Shown piece after piece: positions 23,170 through 35,061 of a stretch of 64,000 nt of DNA (position 1 is its first letter; the number at the start of each line of letters is the position of its first letter). Source of the stretch: Micropterus salmoides (taxonomy: Eukaryota > Chordata > Actinopteri > Centrarchiformes > Centrarchidae); NCBI RefSeq assembly GCF_014851395.1, contig NW_024041150.1, positions 6,449,508-6,513,507 on the forward strand. Direction: 5' to 3'. A program made the translations under genes and the position numbers. The notes beneath the pieces were generated by a model that saw nothing but the letters and a program-made list of their open reading frames with translations, ran no database searches and had not been told where the DNA came from.

Positions 23170-25580
23170 ACAGGGGAGAAAACACAGGGAGGCGGGCAGA
23201 GAACAGAAAACCAAGGAAAAAAGCAGAAAAACTGATAAAAAGTAGAAAAAACCAGGACGCTCACCGTCAGCCGGGCTGCCACCACAACACTCCTTTTTCA
23301 TATGATCAACTTCATTGGCCACATACAATTTATAAACAGTGCACTGCATGTGGAATATGTCCTCTGCATTAACCCACCCTGAGAAGCAGCAGTTGGCCTC
23401 CGAGGCGCCTTCAGCAGTGGTTGGTGCTGCGTTGAACTGGCGACAGTGCAGTTCCCACATGGACTGAGCTCCTCAGTTTGTTTCCCTAGTTTTTCTTCAT
23501 AATCAGTATAAAAGCTCAGTATCAATATACATTTCAGTATCTGAGAGCATATGAGTGGTCATTCTGATCCCTGATCACCGGTTGGTGCCAACTGCCAATT
23601 ACACTCAAGAAGAAGAAGAAGCCATTCCTTGGTCATGTGACGCAGGGTACGGTGTGTGAATGTGAGTCCTGTTTACGGTGGCTCGAGTGTTTCTGTTGCT
23701 TTGGGAGCCTCAGACTGTTGTAGTAAGGGCCCAGCTAATAACACCTGTAGTGGACAGGTGAGGTTATTTCTGTTGGCTGATCTGTGAGAGTGGGTCAGGG
23801 CAGAGATTTAAAGTTAAAGGGAGAGTTCAGAGATTCGGCAGTTTGGTTATTTTTACTGTTTCTACTTTCCCAGAGTCAGAAACTGATAAAAAGCCCCAGG
23901 ACATTTGTTATGTATTTGGTTTATTCTGAACTTGTTATGGTCACACAGTAATATTTGGCTATCTAGGCTCAATTGTTGGGAGACAGTCTAAGTCAGGGGC
24001 TTCACTTTGTGTTGAAAGTGGTGGGGACGTAAGGGCTCAGATTAGGGGTGTGAAGAGACACAATTCTGGTGAAAGTTTCTGCATCAATTTATGGTGGAAA
24101 TGTTTGTATTTATGTAAGGGGAAACAAGATTCAGGTGGCAGGTGACAGATCTGATTCTCCTGCAGATCACCTTTTCTCATGTAACATCATCCCTGCTGAG
24201 GCAACACAGATGTAGCATGGGTCATTCTTCCCTCCTCTTTTGTCATGTTCACAAGGAGAGAACGGAAAACTTAGCTAAACAGAAACTGCATCATGAAGTT
24301 GTTAAACTTACTGCCTGGTGCATGAACGTTTTTGGGTCATTTTATAATCAGCATGTTTTCTTAATGTGCAAACAAACCTTTCTAAAGGCATTTTCCTTTG
24401 TTATTAAACTGCAAGCTGTATTTCAGAACGTTTTTTAACAAATTATGCTTTAAAAAGTGGTGGGGACATGTCCCCAGCATCCCCAGTGTAAATGACAGTG
24501 TTTCCAAGCTTTGTCTGACAGGAGGCCTGCAGTCCCAGACTACTGAATCAGGGCAAATGCCGACTGTTAAGGGCCAAAACATATTGAATGTGTTGGAGCT
24601 CCAACTTGTGGAATATTACAGTATTGCAGTTTATTTCCACTTTATAGTTTTTACACAAGCTGCTGTCAGCAGGACGCCTGCCTGTATAAAGGTGTTTTCC
24701 TTATAACCCTTTGCTTTATGTATATTTACACATTCAGTTCTTATTTTGGATTATATTATTTGTTATTGCAGAACCAAACACACACAAAGTTTATTATCAT
24801 TCAGCTATTCTAAAGACTGCTGTTTATTGTTGGTAGTTGTGAATAAAGACCATTTGTTGAGTCAGTCCCTGGATTTTCTTCCCACCAGCTACCAGACGCA
24901 CCTGTGCTGTTCAACAGGAACACAAAGGCTTAGCTGACCTCACCTGTAAACAAACAGGAGGCAGCGTTTCACCTCCATCACCTTGTGAGATTTGTGGAAT
25001 AAGTAAAAAACAAACAAAAAAACCCCAGATAAACCAGAACAACAAACAGCTGTGATACTGTTTCTAATGAAGTTGTTGTTAGATTTTGATATTTATCAGA
25101 ACCAGATCATTTTTATTGTGTTTAGTAGATTATCAATGAGTTTTCTTATTAGATTATGGACATTTTGTGATAAACTGTAGCTCATACTGACATAATCTGA
25201 AGCATGATTACCGGAACAATAAATACCACTCATGTCCAAATAAACTAGAACGTACATGAACATAAACCAAGAATATAAAACTGTTTGGAGATTAATAAAA
25301 AAAATATCTTTAAATTTAAGATGAAAGCACAGAAAATTCTCTCCAGAACATTTTCACCGTTTGGAAAATATTTCATTTATTAATAACGACTCTGTGATAA
25401 GGCCCCCCCATCCCCCACTACCTGCTTAGTTTTCTTTCTGGCACTGGAACAGCATGTACTTTACAGTCAACATGTGGCAGACTTTATGGAAAAACTCCAT
25501 GAGTCTCTTGCTGACTTGGAAAGTTTCTACTTTAGCTAGTTAGCAGGACATGCTAACGTTAGCAGCTTACATTAGAGCAA
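23170..25580. other. Intergenic, no gene seen
   Basis: Apart from the dispersed repeat copy at 24,013-24,160, I see no exon or nameable element. Short ORFs on both strands lack motifs. Confidence 0.4.
24013..24160 (+). repeat. Dispersed repeat, copy B
   Basis: Partner of 8,650-8,815: shares GTGGTGGGGAC, AAGGGCTCAGATTAGGGG, TTATGGTGGAAATG and GGTGGCAGGTGA in the same order. Confidence 0.65.
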
Positions 25581-25588
25581 ATAAACTG

Positions 25589-25594
25589 TTTATT
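25589..25594 (-). terminator. Candidate polyadenylation signal of shld2
   Basis: AATAAA on the minus strand, about 280 bases beyond the shld2 stop codon; the first clear hexamer in that direction. Confidence 0.45.
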
Positions 25595-25871
25595 CTGTAG
25601 TTTTGGACGACTAAAAAAGGTCCTTTCAACTCTATAAAAACTGATAGTGTCACTACATCGCAGGTCCAACAATTTGGCTTTTGGAGAAATGCGAAGCTTG
25701 GCTGTGATTGGATAATTGGTCTTTGGGGGAGGAGTTTAGTGATCAGTCCGCTGCAATCAAACAAAAACAAACAAAAATCCAACCGGGCCTGATCCTGAAC
25801 CCATCTCAGGTCCAACCAGTCCTCACTGAGGAGGCTGGGATCTGGTCTGCAGGTTCACCATCTGCAGTCCG

Positions 25872-27320
25872 TCAGCTGGGGAACTGAAGGTCCAGCAGCG
25901 TGAAGTCCTGATTGATGGGGACGCTGTTCTCGTCGCACAGGAAGTGGCTCCGGACGGTGATGATGAAGGTTTTTCTCGGGAGTGAGAGGAGGGTCTGGAT
26001 CCTCTCTGCTGCCACCTGGATGTGCTTCACCTCCGAACCCGGAACTGAGAGACACACGGGGGGGAAAGGTTGAGAACCACTGATGTAGAGGAACCCTGCA
26101 TCCTTTATGAGACCGTTTACAGCAGGACGATGATAAGTATGAAACGAGTGGAGAGAGATGAGGAACGACACATCACAGAGGTCGGACTGAACGAGGACTT
26201 GAACTGGCAACGAGGCGCTTCATCTTTGAGATCTCAGAACCACAGTAAAGCTTCACTGAGCTGAACTTCAGCTGATAAAAAGTCCGTTTGTGTCTCACCT
26301 GAGCTCCTGTGGAGTTTATCAGGTGGAGCTTCGAGGATCTCCTGCAGCACAACAGGAGGAACCTGAAGACACACCTGGCTGTTGCTCCGCCCACTCACTG
26401 TCAGCACAGCTGGCCTGAGACACACAAACTGAGTTATTAATGTTTCTGAACACAAAATCTCATATTTTACTATTTTGTATTTTTATTGTCATTCCTAAAG
26501 CAACATTTGTGTCTTGTTACAATAAGAGGATTTCCTAAAACATCATCATAATAATCACCTCGATGATGTCAGGCGTACCTGTAGTAGCGGCGCACAGCAG
26601 TGTGGGGCAGGCAGGGGTAACAGGGCACGTAGATGCCGTTGGCGTCGGTATCAAGCTCTGAGGCACAGCGTCCGCAGCCGGTGAAGGTGATGTCACCGGT
26701 CAGTGCCGCCAGGATCCCGTCGAGCGGCGTGGAGCTGTCCAGCGCCGGCTGAGGTGTATTCTGGGAGGGCGGAGAATCTTGGAAACGGAAACTGGTGACC
26801 TGGACTCTGAGCTCCACGTCACCTGGTGGAGCAGAGAGCAGGTCAAATTTTGCTGTTAGTTTGATTATTTAACACGTTGATTGGTCACCAGTCACACACA
26901 GGAAGTCAGCCTGTAATTAGAAATTAATTTAAAACACTTAGCAAAACCTTCAGTTTGAAACAGGAGTTCATCTCAGCTCTGGAAAAGTAACCCAGACAAT
27001 ATTTCTGCACTTTAAAAACTTTATTTCATGTTCATGTCGCAGTAACGAAGCTCTCAGACTCACCGCTGTATTTCTGTGACAGCAGCGTGTCCAGGTCCAA
27101 CTCCAGGCTGCTGCTGTTTCCTGTCCCAACGGGTCGTGGTTGGAGGAAGTCCTGCGCTCGGCGGCTGGCAGGGTCCAGAGGCTGGACGGAGCTCCAGGGC
27201 GTGGAGTGCAGCTCCAGGAGGTCAGAGGTCAAACCCTCCCTCACCAGGAGGACGTGGAAGTCCCAGACAGCCGCTGAAGAAGAACGAGGATTTATTATGT
27301 TGTGAGTCAGCTGTTTAAGA

Positions 27321-27371
<51 letters not shown>

Positions 27372-30300
27372 TGTGTGTGTGTACCTCTTTCTCTGTTGAA
27401 GCGAGGCAGCCAGTCCACAGCTGCTCCCCACAGCAGCAGCGCCCCCTGCTGGCTGTCTGGCTGCTCCACAGTCAGAACAGCCTTCATCTGAACAGCCGAC
27501 CTGCAGCGAGACTCCGCCTCACTCCTCCACCCTAACAACCATCCACCTCATTAAGACTCTTCAGCATCTCAACCAATCAACCAGGACAGTTTACAGAGCC
27601 CAGCAGTGTCCCACAGGCCTCTGTCCTCAGACAACTGTACCACTGTATTTATATATAATCTACTGATTACAAAAGTCTGTTTCTTTGCTGATGACAGTGT
27701 TTTAATACAAAGTCAGTCCAGAAACGTCTTTTAAAACTAGCTGATAAAACCAAACATTGTTTACAAATTCTAAGAAGAAGCTACTGAACTCACAAGCTAC
27801 TGTTACAGAGCATGGTCAAAATACTGAGCATGTTTCTTCCTTTAAATATTTAGGATTTGTTGTACGACATAATTTCTTTTCAATTTCAAATCCAACAGCT
27901 TGTGAAAAAGCAGAAACTGGGGTTTTACTTTTGAAACATGCTTCTTCAGGCCGGCTGCTTCTTTCTAACCTCCTGTATGTATTCTTGGGTTATGACCTCC
28001 TTGTCCATGTACTGTTTGTATTTTTTTCATGTATCCTGCTGACATTTATTGTTATTGTTATTCTGACAACTTCTTTTCCTGAAGTTCCCCAGATATCATG
28101 GAAGGTGTGTGTTTTCCACACGACTGTCACAATCTATTAGTTACAGTTAAATCTATATTAAAAACACTAACTGTTGACAACACGTCCACATCAGGGACCA
28201 AAAAACAGACACAGCAGAAACATACACAGGAGATTTTTGCGTATTTACAGTTTCGCGGAGGTGTGCGTCAGGCTAATGCTGCACATACCTATGATGTAGA
28301 TTTGAAGTAGGATTATAAATGTACCGCCTCTAAACCACTTTAGCTCAGTGACTAATTGTTTGTGACCCGCTCACCTGTGCTGATATGTGTGTGTTTGACT
28401 CGCAGCAGGGCGTGAACCAGCGTGTTGGCCCTCAGGGACCTCAGGGCGGTGTAGGGGAGGCGGTTCAGGTCCTGTGGGGGGCGAAGGTTCAAAGACAACA
28501 GCATGGGGCGCCGTTCCCGAAGAAAGCCGCACAGAGAGCTGAGCGAGCGAGCATTAACTCTCTGAGGAACTGGAGAGAGAGAGAGAGACTCTTTAGCTTT
28601 GAGTTTGACGCTCACCTGTGGAGGCTGCTGATTGGTCGCAGGCTGGGGTCGGTCGTACCTGGTGGTGAGGCGGAGGCAGCGATCTGTCCCAGGTTGAGCA
28701 GTTTGCTGCTGAAGGTCGACTGCAGCACCGTCTCTCCTCTCCACCTGTCTTCATTCACCTGCAGTCCTGAGAGGAAGAAAGGAGCATAAAGGAGGTGGCG
28801 TCCACGTCTGAAACTGAGCGTCCATGACCTCGTGAAATAAAGGAGGCGATGAAATCTGATCCAGAGAGGAAGGTTTGACAAACAGATCCATGAATGTGAA
28901 GGTTTATCTGAAACAGAAAGGCTGCAGAGGTTTATAATCCTCAGAGACAGGGTTTTACCGGAGACAGGGAGACAATAAGTGTTGCACTCGAAAAGTGAAG
29001 TTGAACACCTGAACACAGCTGACCAATCACAGCGTGCAGCAGGTGTGGTTGTTACAGGAATGACTCCTTTGTGTTTGTTTCTGTACCTGTGATGAGCAGA
29101 ACGTCTCCAGGACTGACGGTCAACGCCCAGAACGCCGCTCGCCGCCAGAGCACCACCTTCATCTCGACGCCTGATTGGTCTGTTACCACGATGGACGCCA
29201 GAGGAACGAAGGTCCCTGCTGCCGGCCCCGACTTCACCTTTAACCCAACAGATCAAACACAGGAAACTAAATCATTGATCCTTATTTTATTTTTAGGATT
29301 TTCAACCACTTCATGGACTCTTACACATATTTTAGTTGTTCAGTCCATCACTTTGGTCCAGACTGTAAAACCTCAAATGGATTGGCAAAACATTTTTTAC
29401 AGATGTTCCCCAGAGAATGAATCCTACTGACTTCCTCTAGTGCCACCATCAGGTCAGGTCAGGTCAACATGTTAACGTGTCCAACACTTTGCTTTATGAC
29501 TAAATACCTGCAGAACTACTCACATTCCCATCAGCCTCAGCTCTGTTTACTGCTTATTAGCTAATGTTAGCATCCTGCCATCATCATCAGACTCATCGTA
29601 ACATCTTCACTCACCTTGACCTCCTTCAGGTGACAGGGGTGAACCACCGCCACCAGAACCGAGTACCGCACCCCTCGTTTGTCACACCGTGTCAGAAGAG
29701 TGGTGGCACCTTGGGGCCCGGCGACCACGGTGGTGTCTGACGGGGCCACAGACGCTCCGGTCCTGAGGTTTTCTGAGAGTCGAGCTTTCTTGAAATCAGG
29801 GGATTTGGAGGGGGAGGCTTTGGGGGTCGTGCGCTCCTGTCGCTCAGCCTCCTGGGAGCAGAGCACCCCGTCTGTGGTGGCCTCGACGACGACGCCCCCT
29901 TCCTCCGCCCTCGGGGTTGGGCGGGGTTGGCTGAAGAGCTCTGCGGAGGCTCCAGGTGAGGGGGTCACAGGGCTGAAGAGCTCCGGGGTGCTGGAGGAGA
30001 CAGATGGAGGTGTTTGGGGGGGTTTGGGTGGGGTCTGAGGAGTCGGGGTTTTCTCAGGGGTAGCTGCTAATTGGACTCCACACCTGCCTCTCAGGATTAA
30101 TGCCTGACTCAGAGTCCAGGTGGTGAGGTACTGAGTCTGGGCGGACAGAGGAGGGCCGGCTGGTGTCGGCTGGCGTTTAGAACAATGTGGAGGTTCTGGT
30201 TTTTCTGGCTGAGCTGCAGGGAAACAGCTGTCCAGATACTCATGAACTGAAGCCGAACACTGATCCTCTCCGGGATTTAATTCTTCATCTGGGCTCAGAA

Positions 30301-30895
30301 ATCTCTCTGCAGGTCCGTGATGGTCCGAGGACACTTTGGTTAACGTGCAGCCTGATCCAGCTCGTCCTTCAGGTTCTCGTGACGTCTCTGTGGTCCGATC
30401 AGCTTTAGAGGACGAGTCATCCTGATCAGAGTTTGTTTCATCATCTTCTCTTTGTAACCTCGGTGCAGATGGATCAGATTCTACATTCTCCCTGCTGCTT
30501 CTCTCCTCGGATGATAATTTTGTTTCATTTCCAGCCTCGTCTGAAACATTATCAAATAATTTGGATTTCTTTAACTGATCTAAAACACAGAAAAGCAGCA
30601 ATTTTCTGTTGATCAACAAAAGATTTCAGGTTTAAAATACAGTATATTTTACCAAATCAATAAAAATAAATACCATCTACAGCAGTTTAAATGTAGAACA
30701 TGCTGTTTCCCAGCCCTTCCTGAATGCCTCACCTGCTACAGGCCTCAGACGTCCATGCTGCCAGGTGAGCTCCAGGTGTCTCCAGTCTGCAGGGGGACGC
30801 TCCTCACCCTCCTCCCCAGCTCCAGACACCAAGGCCGGGCCAGAGGAGGGAGGAGGAGCCCCCAGGAAGACGTGGATCTTTGGACGGTCGCACAT
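25872..30895 (-). CDS. shld2: Shieldin complex subunit 2 (FAM35A family)
   Basis: Ten coding exons: 30,895-30,733; 30,579-29,615; 29,237-29,087; 28,766-28,659; 28,569-28,375; 27,531-27,385; 27,273-27,064; 26,822-26,579; 26,414-26,299; 26,044-25,872. All have GT/AG borders and compatible phases, giving 823 residues without an internal stop. The N-terminus MCDRPKIHVFLGAPPPSS fits the conserved SHLD2 start that contacts SHLD3/REV7. Residues 55-350 are a Ser/Pro-rich disordered region. The C-terminal half has the OB-fold signatures LVAVVHPCHLKEVKVKSGP, FVPLASIVVTDQSGVEMKVV, ETVLQSTFSSKLLNLGQ and LHSTPWSS, then a zinc ribbon (C696, C699, C714, C717) and NFT-like end TLLDLQF. Shieldin binds single-stranded DNA at broken ends and blocks resection downstream of 53BP1-RIF1. 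Human SHLD2 is somewhat longer, mainly in the disordered part. Identity rests on recalled family sequence. Confidence 0.93.
27324..27382. repeat. (GT)n microsatellite next to a shld2 splice donor
   Basis: GT run on the plus strand, CA on the shld2 sense strand, starting within a few bases of the donor of the exon that ends at 27,385. A single break (TGGTG) interrupts the run. Confidence 0.95.
27590..28150 (+). mobile_element. LINE fragment in a shld2 intron
   Basis: Antisense to shld2, within the intron 27,532-28,374. RT pieces are VPQASVL (near 27,608), FADDSVL (27,683) and FKYLGFVV (27,843), the order seen in L2/jockey LINEs. Stops and frameshifts show decay. Confidence 0.7.
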
Positions 30896-32583
30896 TCTGC
30901 TGCTGAGGAGGACGACGATTATGACAGTTTATTCATGACAAAATCAGAAAGTTAAAACAGATCACGCAGGGACTGAGGTCAGTTCTTGAGATGTGAGGAG
31001 GTTCATTAACATTACTAGTGACTAAGTTCACACATTTTACATGGACTTATTTAGTCCATCTTTCTATTACTGTTATTATTCACATTTTTAGTGTAACTTT
31101 ATAACATCAGTCCAGGGACTACAGATGGCGATCACTGTCTGTCTAAAATAAACCAATAAATAAATAAATAAATAAATAATGTTCTATTGATCTTTCAAGT
31201 CAGATTTCAATGACTCCATGAATTTCCTCTAGCACCACCCTCAGGACAAACTTTTTACCTCCACCAGGTAAACCTTGACTTTGGTAACAGCAGTAAATTA
31301 AAGTGCTTTCATCAGAAGTCTTTCTCAGCAGATACGCTGACCTTTTATCACAGGAGGTTTAGGTCATGTGATGGCAGCTGGGATATCTCCGTGACAACAG
31401 AGCAAACTCCACCTTCCTAGGAAGAAATGTGACTGAAAAAGCTAGTAAGTGGACCTTGATAAGATCTTTTAGTCAATCTATTTTTTTAAATATTTTATTT
31501 TACTTTTTTCTTTTAATTTTAGTGATATTATTTAAATAAATGTAGTAGAGCAGCAGAAGAAAGTAGCAGAAAATAGAAACACTCAAAGTACCTCATAATT
31601 TACAGTTCAGTAACACATCGTAAGTTATGACTCAGTATCTCATAATATGGTTTCAATTTAGTTAATCCATACTTTTCATAATAATGGTATATCATCATCA
31701 TCATAACTTTGATTGCATATCTGATCATTTTGATTTACCATGACTGTTTTTTACCTTGTAAAACAACACATATTTCTCATGCTGAGTGGCAGTGATTCTA
31801 ATTAGGAAAAATTATATATACTTTTGTTGCTCATCTCACTGATTTATTTATTGCAAAATCTACAGAAAGTACATTTGTATTTAAGTGAGCAAATCATATT
31901 AAATATAGCTTTAAAATGTATTTTTTTATTCCACTGTTATCAGCCTAAAGCTTCTCAACCTCATCTTTCAGTTTGTCAGGGCCATACAGAACTTTAGAAA
32001 TACTGAGCTCATAGATATATAGCTAATTAGAAAAATACACAACATGTGTAAGTTTAGAGAGTTACATCCTGAATTTATTTCAGGAAAAATAACTAAAAAC
32101 TGAGCAAATAAATGACTATGCTTCTAAAGTAAAGAGATAATTCCCAATCTGTGTTGAAAACGTATAAAATCGTAAATGTAAAATATTCCACTCAAACCTT
32201 GAAAAGTTTTATTTTGGATGTTTCAACCGGAAGTTCCATTGCACCAGTTCCGGTTAGTCTGACATTAGCCGAACATATTTTCCTACCATAACACTGCGGA
32301 AACTGAAGATGTGTTTTACTGTAGCAGCTGTCTGAGTCTCTCAGTCCTGAATAAACACGTTTCTAAACGGCCCCAAAGTCAAACTCTAGTCAGCCTAACT
32401 TACAGACTGAAATGGTGTCGTGTTGTTTTGTGTTCCTCGCAGCGGTGAAACGTCAGTTCGGTGTCGGGACTCCCCGCTGCACGTCCTCCTCACACCCTCC
32501 AGCTCTGAGCCGGACCGCGCGTCCCCGGGACGGTCCGCTTCACCACAACCGAACGTGTACCGGTGTTTCGGAGAGCTACTCAC
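30896..32583 (-). other. shld2 5' intron
   Basis: Sequence between the start-codon exon and the CpG-rich promoter. An acceptor-like CGTCCTCCTCAG lies 7 bases before the ATG. The interval is AT-rich, with an (AAAT)n run near 31,153-31,180 and no ORF of note. Confidence 0.5.
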
Positions 32584-32690
32584 CCGGGGAGCGGGCGCGT
32601 CCTGGCTCTCCCGCAGTCCGCGTCCCTGCTGCGGTCCCGCGGCTACAGCTGTCCGAGAACATGCCGGGAAATATTATTAAAATGTCTGCA
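32440..32690 (-). promoter_or_regulatory. CpG-rich promoter and noncoding exon 1 of shld2
   Basis: A GC-rich, CpG-dense block stands out from AT-rich flanks. On the minus strand a strong donor (CCCCGG|GTGAGTAG, exon end at 32,584) follows GC-rich sequence, fitting a 5' UTR exon spliced to the ATG exon at 30,895. Upstream of it is TTTCCCGGCATGTTCT, close to the TTCCCAGCATGC core of ZNF143-type housekeeping promoters. Open frames across the block on the plus strand are probably compositional. Confidence 0.55.
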
Positions 32691-32699
32691 GGCACGTTA

Positions 32700-34620
32700 T
32701 AATGAAACCCTGATTTAATAAAACTCCGTTTAGTTTCACTGTCAGCTCTAAGTTGTATAGTTTTTTTTTTAATATTGATGGTTTAGTTTAATGGACTTTA
32801 ATTGTAACAAACAGAAATTTACATAATTTCTGTAGGCTATCAACATTTTCACTAAAACTTTGTATAAAGTAAATAATTTTAATTCACTCTGGTGAAGCCA
32901 AGAGAGACGCTCATAAACACATCATGCAGCACACAGACAGGTGTGATTTCCTGTAAATGGGGAGGGGGTGAGTTCAGTTTCAAAACGTTTTGAACCTGTT
33001 CGGATTAAACAACATGTTTCCTTGCAACGTTGTGCAACGGGCTTCGAAGTAGCCTGTGTTTCCCCCGTTTGTCTCGGGTGTTAACATCAGCTGCGGTTCA
33101 GTGAACCACGTTTCCGTTGAAAAAAAACATTTTACTACGTTTTGTCTGTGCTGAACTCAGCCGGTTCATGAGAACAGGAAAGAAGTGTGTTCATTTAGTT
33201 CAGACTACTTTGAGTCGACAGAGCAGAGGGAGGAAAAGTGAAGGCTGGCAGGGTGAGTGTTAATCCAACATTTCAGGTGGACACAAAGGGTGCTTCTCAG
33301 GTCTCTTCATTGCATCCACGTGTCCCTCACTTAGGCTACGTCTTTTCCTTGCGTCTTAGTCCCGCTCACCTGGGATGCATGGAGAGACGAAATGAAACCA
33401 AGCCAGGAGAGAAGGGACGAGGAAATGTGTTGAGACATAAAGGGACGTCCGTTTCTTATGACTGCGGCACAGGCCCGGCGCCAGGATGAAGTGACTGAGG
33501 GGGAGTCAGCGTGTCAGGAGATTTTAATAATCAATGAAGTTATGCTGCTGTGCCTCGTGCGTAAATGCGCACAGTGTCAGTGATGCGCCTCTGAAGTAAC
33601 AAAAACAATCGCTTTCTGCTGCCTCAATAGCAACGCGCCTGACCTCACCTCATTTAAACACCAGCACTCCAATGAGCTCACAGATAGGTGCAAGTGCATT
33701 TTCTATTTAAACAACTTGGTCGCTTGGTGTGCAAATTTTAACTGCGCCGTTGGAAACTTGACGCTTTCGCCTCGCTTTGCGCCGCTTTGTTTCTGGCTGC
33801 AAGACGGGGCCAATAATCTTTTTGGTCTTTTTGATAAACGTAGGTTTTCAGACTGCTATGCCAATTTCTGTATTTGTTTTCAACCTGTGGGTGGCAGAAT
33901 GTCGGTGCTGCATCATTCGTTTTGATGATCATGCCTCCCTAAATGTTTTCACTCTATTCAGCCCGTCCTTGCTGTTGGCAGAGGAAAATAATACAGCGTT
34001 TTTGCGTCTCTAGCCTGCTCCGTGCAGGTGGATCGCTGTCAGATGATGAGCCGTCAGATGCGTTCTCTATAGATGAACTTTTACCCGCTGGTGCTTATGC
34101 AAAAATGACAGACACCTCTTACCAAAACACATAAGAAAAGTCAAAGACTGTGGGGCTTTAATATTGTGTATAAACCTTGTTGTTTCTAGACTGGGGGGGG
34201 GGTAGAAAATGCAACTGGTCACAGCTGGATCCGCTGTCCCATCAGCTCTAACAACTTTTGATGGAGTTTGTGTCTACATACATGTGCACTGTGTTGGTAC
34301 TAATAAAGTCTCCCAGTTATCAGTGCAGAGCAGGAGGATTCGCTGTTACCTGTTTAACAAACACCTGCACATGAAAAATGATGTGTTACTGAATGTCCTG
34401 CTCAGACGCACTGGATCAACCCAGATCACGGTGTCTTGGGATTTATTAGCCTAAATGTTTCAGGGAAATTGAAATGACGTAACTTGTATCAAAGTTGACG
34501 CTCAGTTTTTCATTTATTTCCTCTTCTGATATCCTTTAATACTTCTGCATAGGCTACATTTTATTTGCAAGTCACATCACTGGTCACTGATCGATCACCT
34601 TCCATCATATAAACCCGACG
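32700..34620. other. Intergenic between shld2 promoter and NLR gene
   Basis: No exon is supported. The 33,540-33,790 stretch (GCGTAAATGCGCACAGTGTC ... TTTGCGCCGCTTTG) has the CpG-containing palindromic look of a DNA-transposon remnant. Confidence 0.35.
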
Positions 34621-34629
34621 CTTTTTTAC

Positions 34630-34745
34630 CAATAGTGTCGCTCAGTAAAAGTCTTCCGCAAAGGATGCACTGGTGTATCTACTCAGAGATCGCTCCTCGG
34701 AGCGCAAATAAGAGCTTTGGGACAGCCTGCAAGATGGCGAAGCGG
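34630..34745 (+). repeat. Dispersed inverted-repeat member, copy 1
   Basis: Matches the reverse complement of about 43,800-43,935: shared strings include AAGTCTTCC, CAGAGATCGCTCCT, CAAATAA.AGCTTT and GGACAG.CTGCAA. It sits just upstream of the NLR first exon. Confidence 0.6.
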
Positions 34746-34930
34746 AACAACTTCCTGTTTTAGTGAAGGGCGAGGAAACAACAAATAAAAGATTTGAGAA
34801 GCACCCAAAGTCATGACCTGCTACAGTTAGTGTGTTACTTCCTGTTCTCAGACTTGTTTCCTGGTTCTTGTGCTCTGAGCTCACAGTCAGTGTCACTGTT
34901 TCACCTCTCAGACTGACTTCAGACCAGAAG

Positions 34931-35061
34931 ATGAGTGTTTGTGTGGAGGAAGAGGAGGACAGAGCAGAGTCTGCAGGATCCATCTGTCTGTCTCTGAAGA
35001 GTGACCGGTCCCACCGTAAACCTCCAGATTTCAGCAATGGACCTGGACCCTCAGACACAAA
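34931..35061 (+). CDS. NLR exon 1, start codon and first N-terminal repeat
   Basis: ATG in good context (AAGATGA); encodes MSVCVEEEEDRAESAGSICL and ends SDT, AA|GTAAG, phase 2. A near copy including 5' flank lies at 63,848-64,000, which supports this start. Confidence 0.85.

Noticed and set aside
23033..23460. ORFs with poly-RE or poly-LS tracts
   Set aside because: Products of the (GA)n microsatellite.
29679..30038. 119-codon plus-strand ORF over shld2 exon 2
   Set aside because: Antisense of the Ser/Pro-rich coding exon of shld2.
32412..32702. Plus-strand ORFs in the CpG-rich block, possible divergent gene
   Set aside because: Two overlapping frames, no conserved motif, and the block is better explained as the shld2 promoter and noncoding exon.
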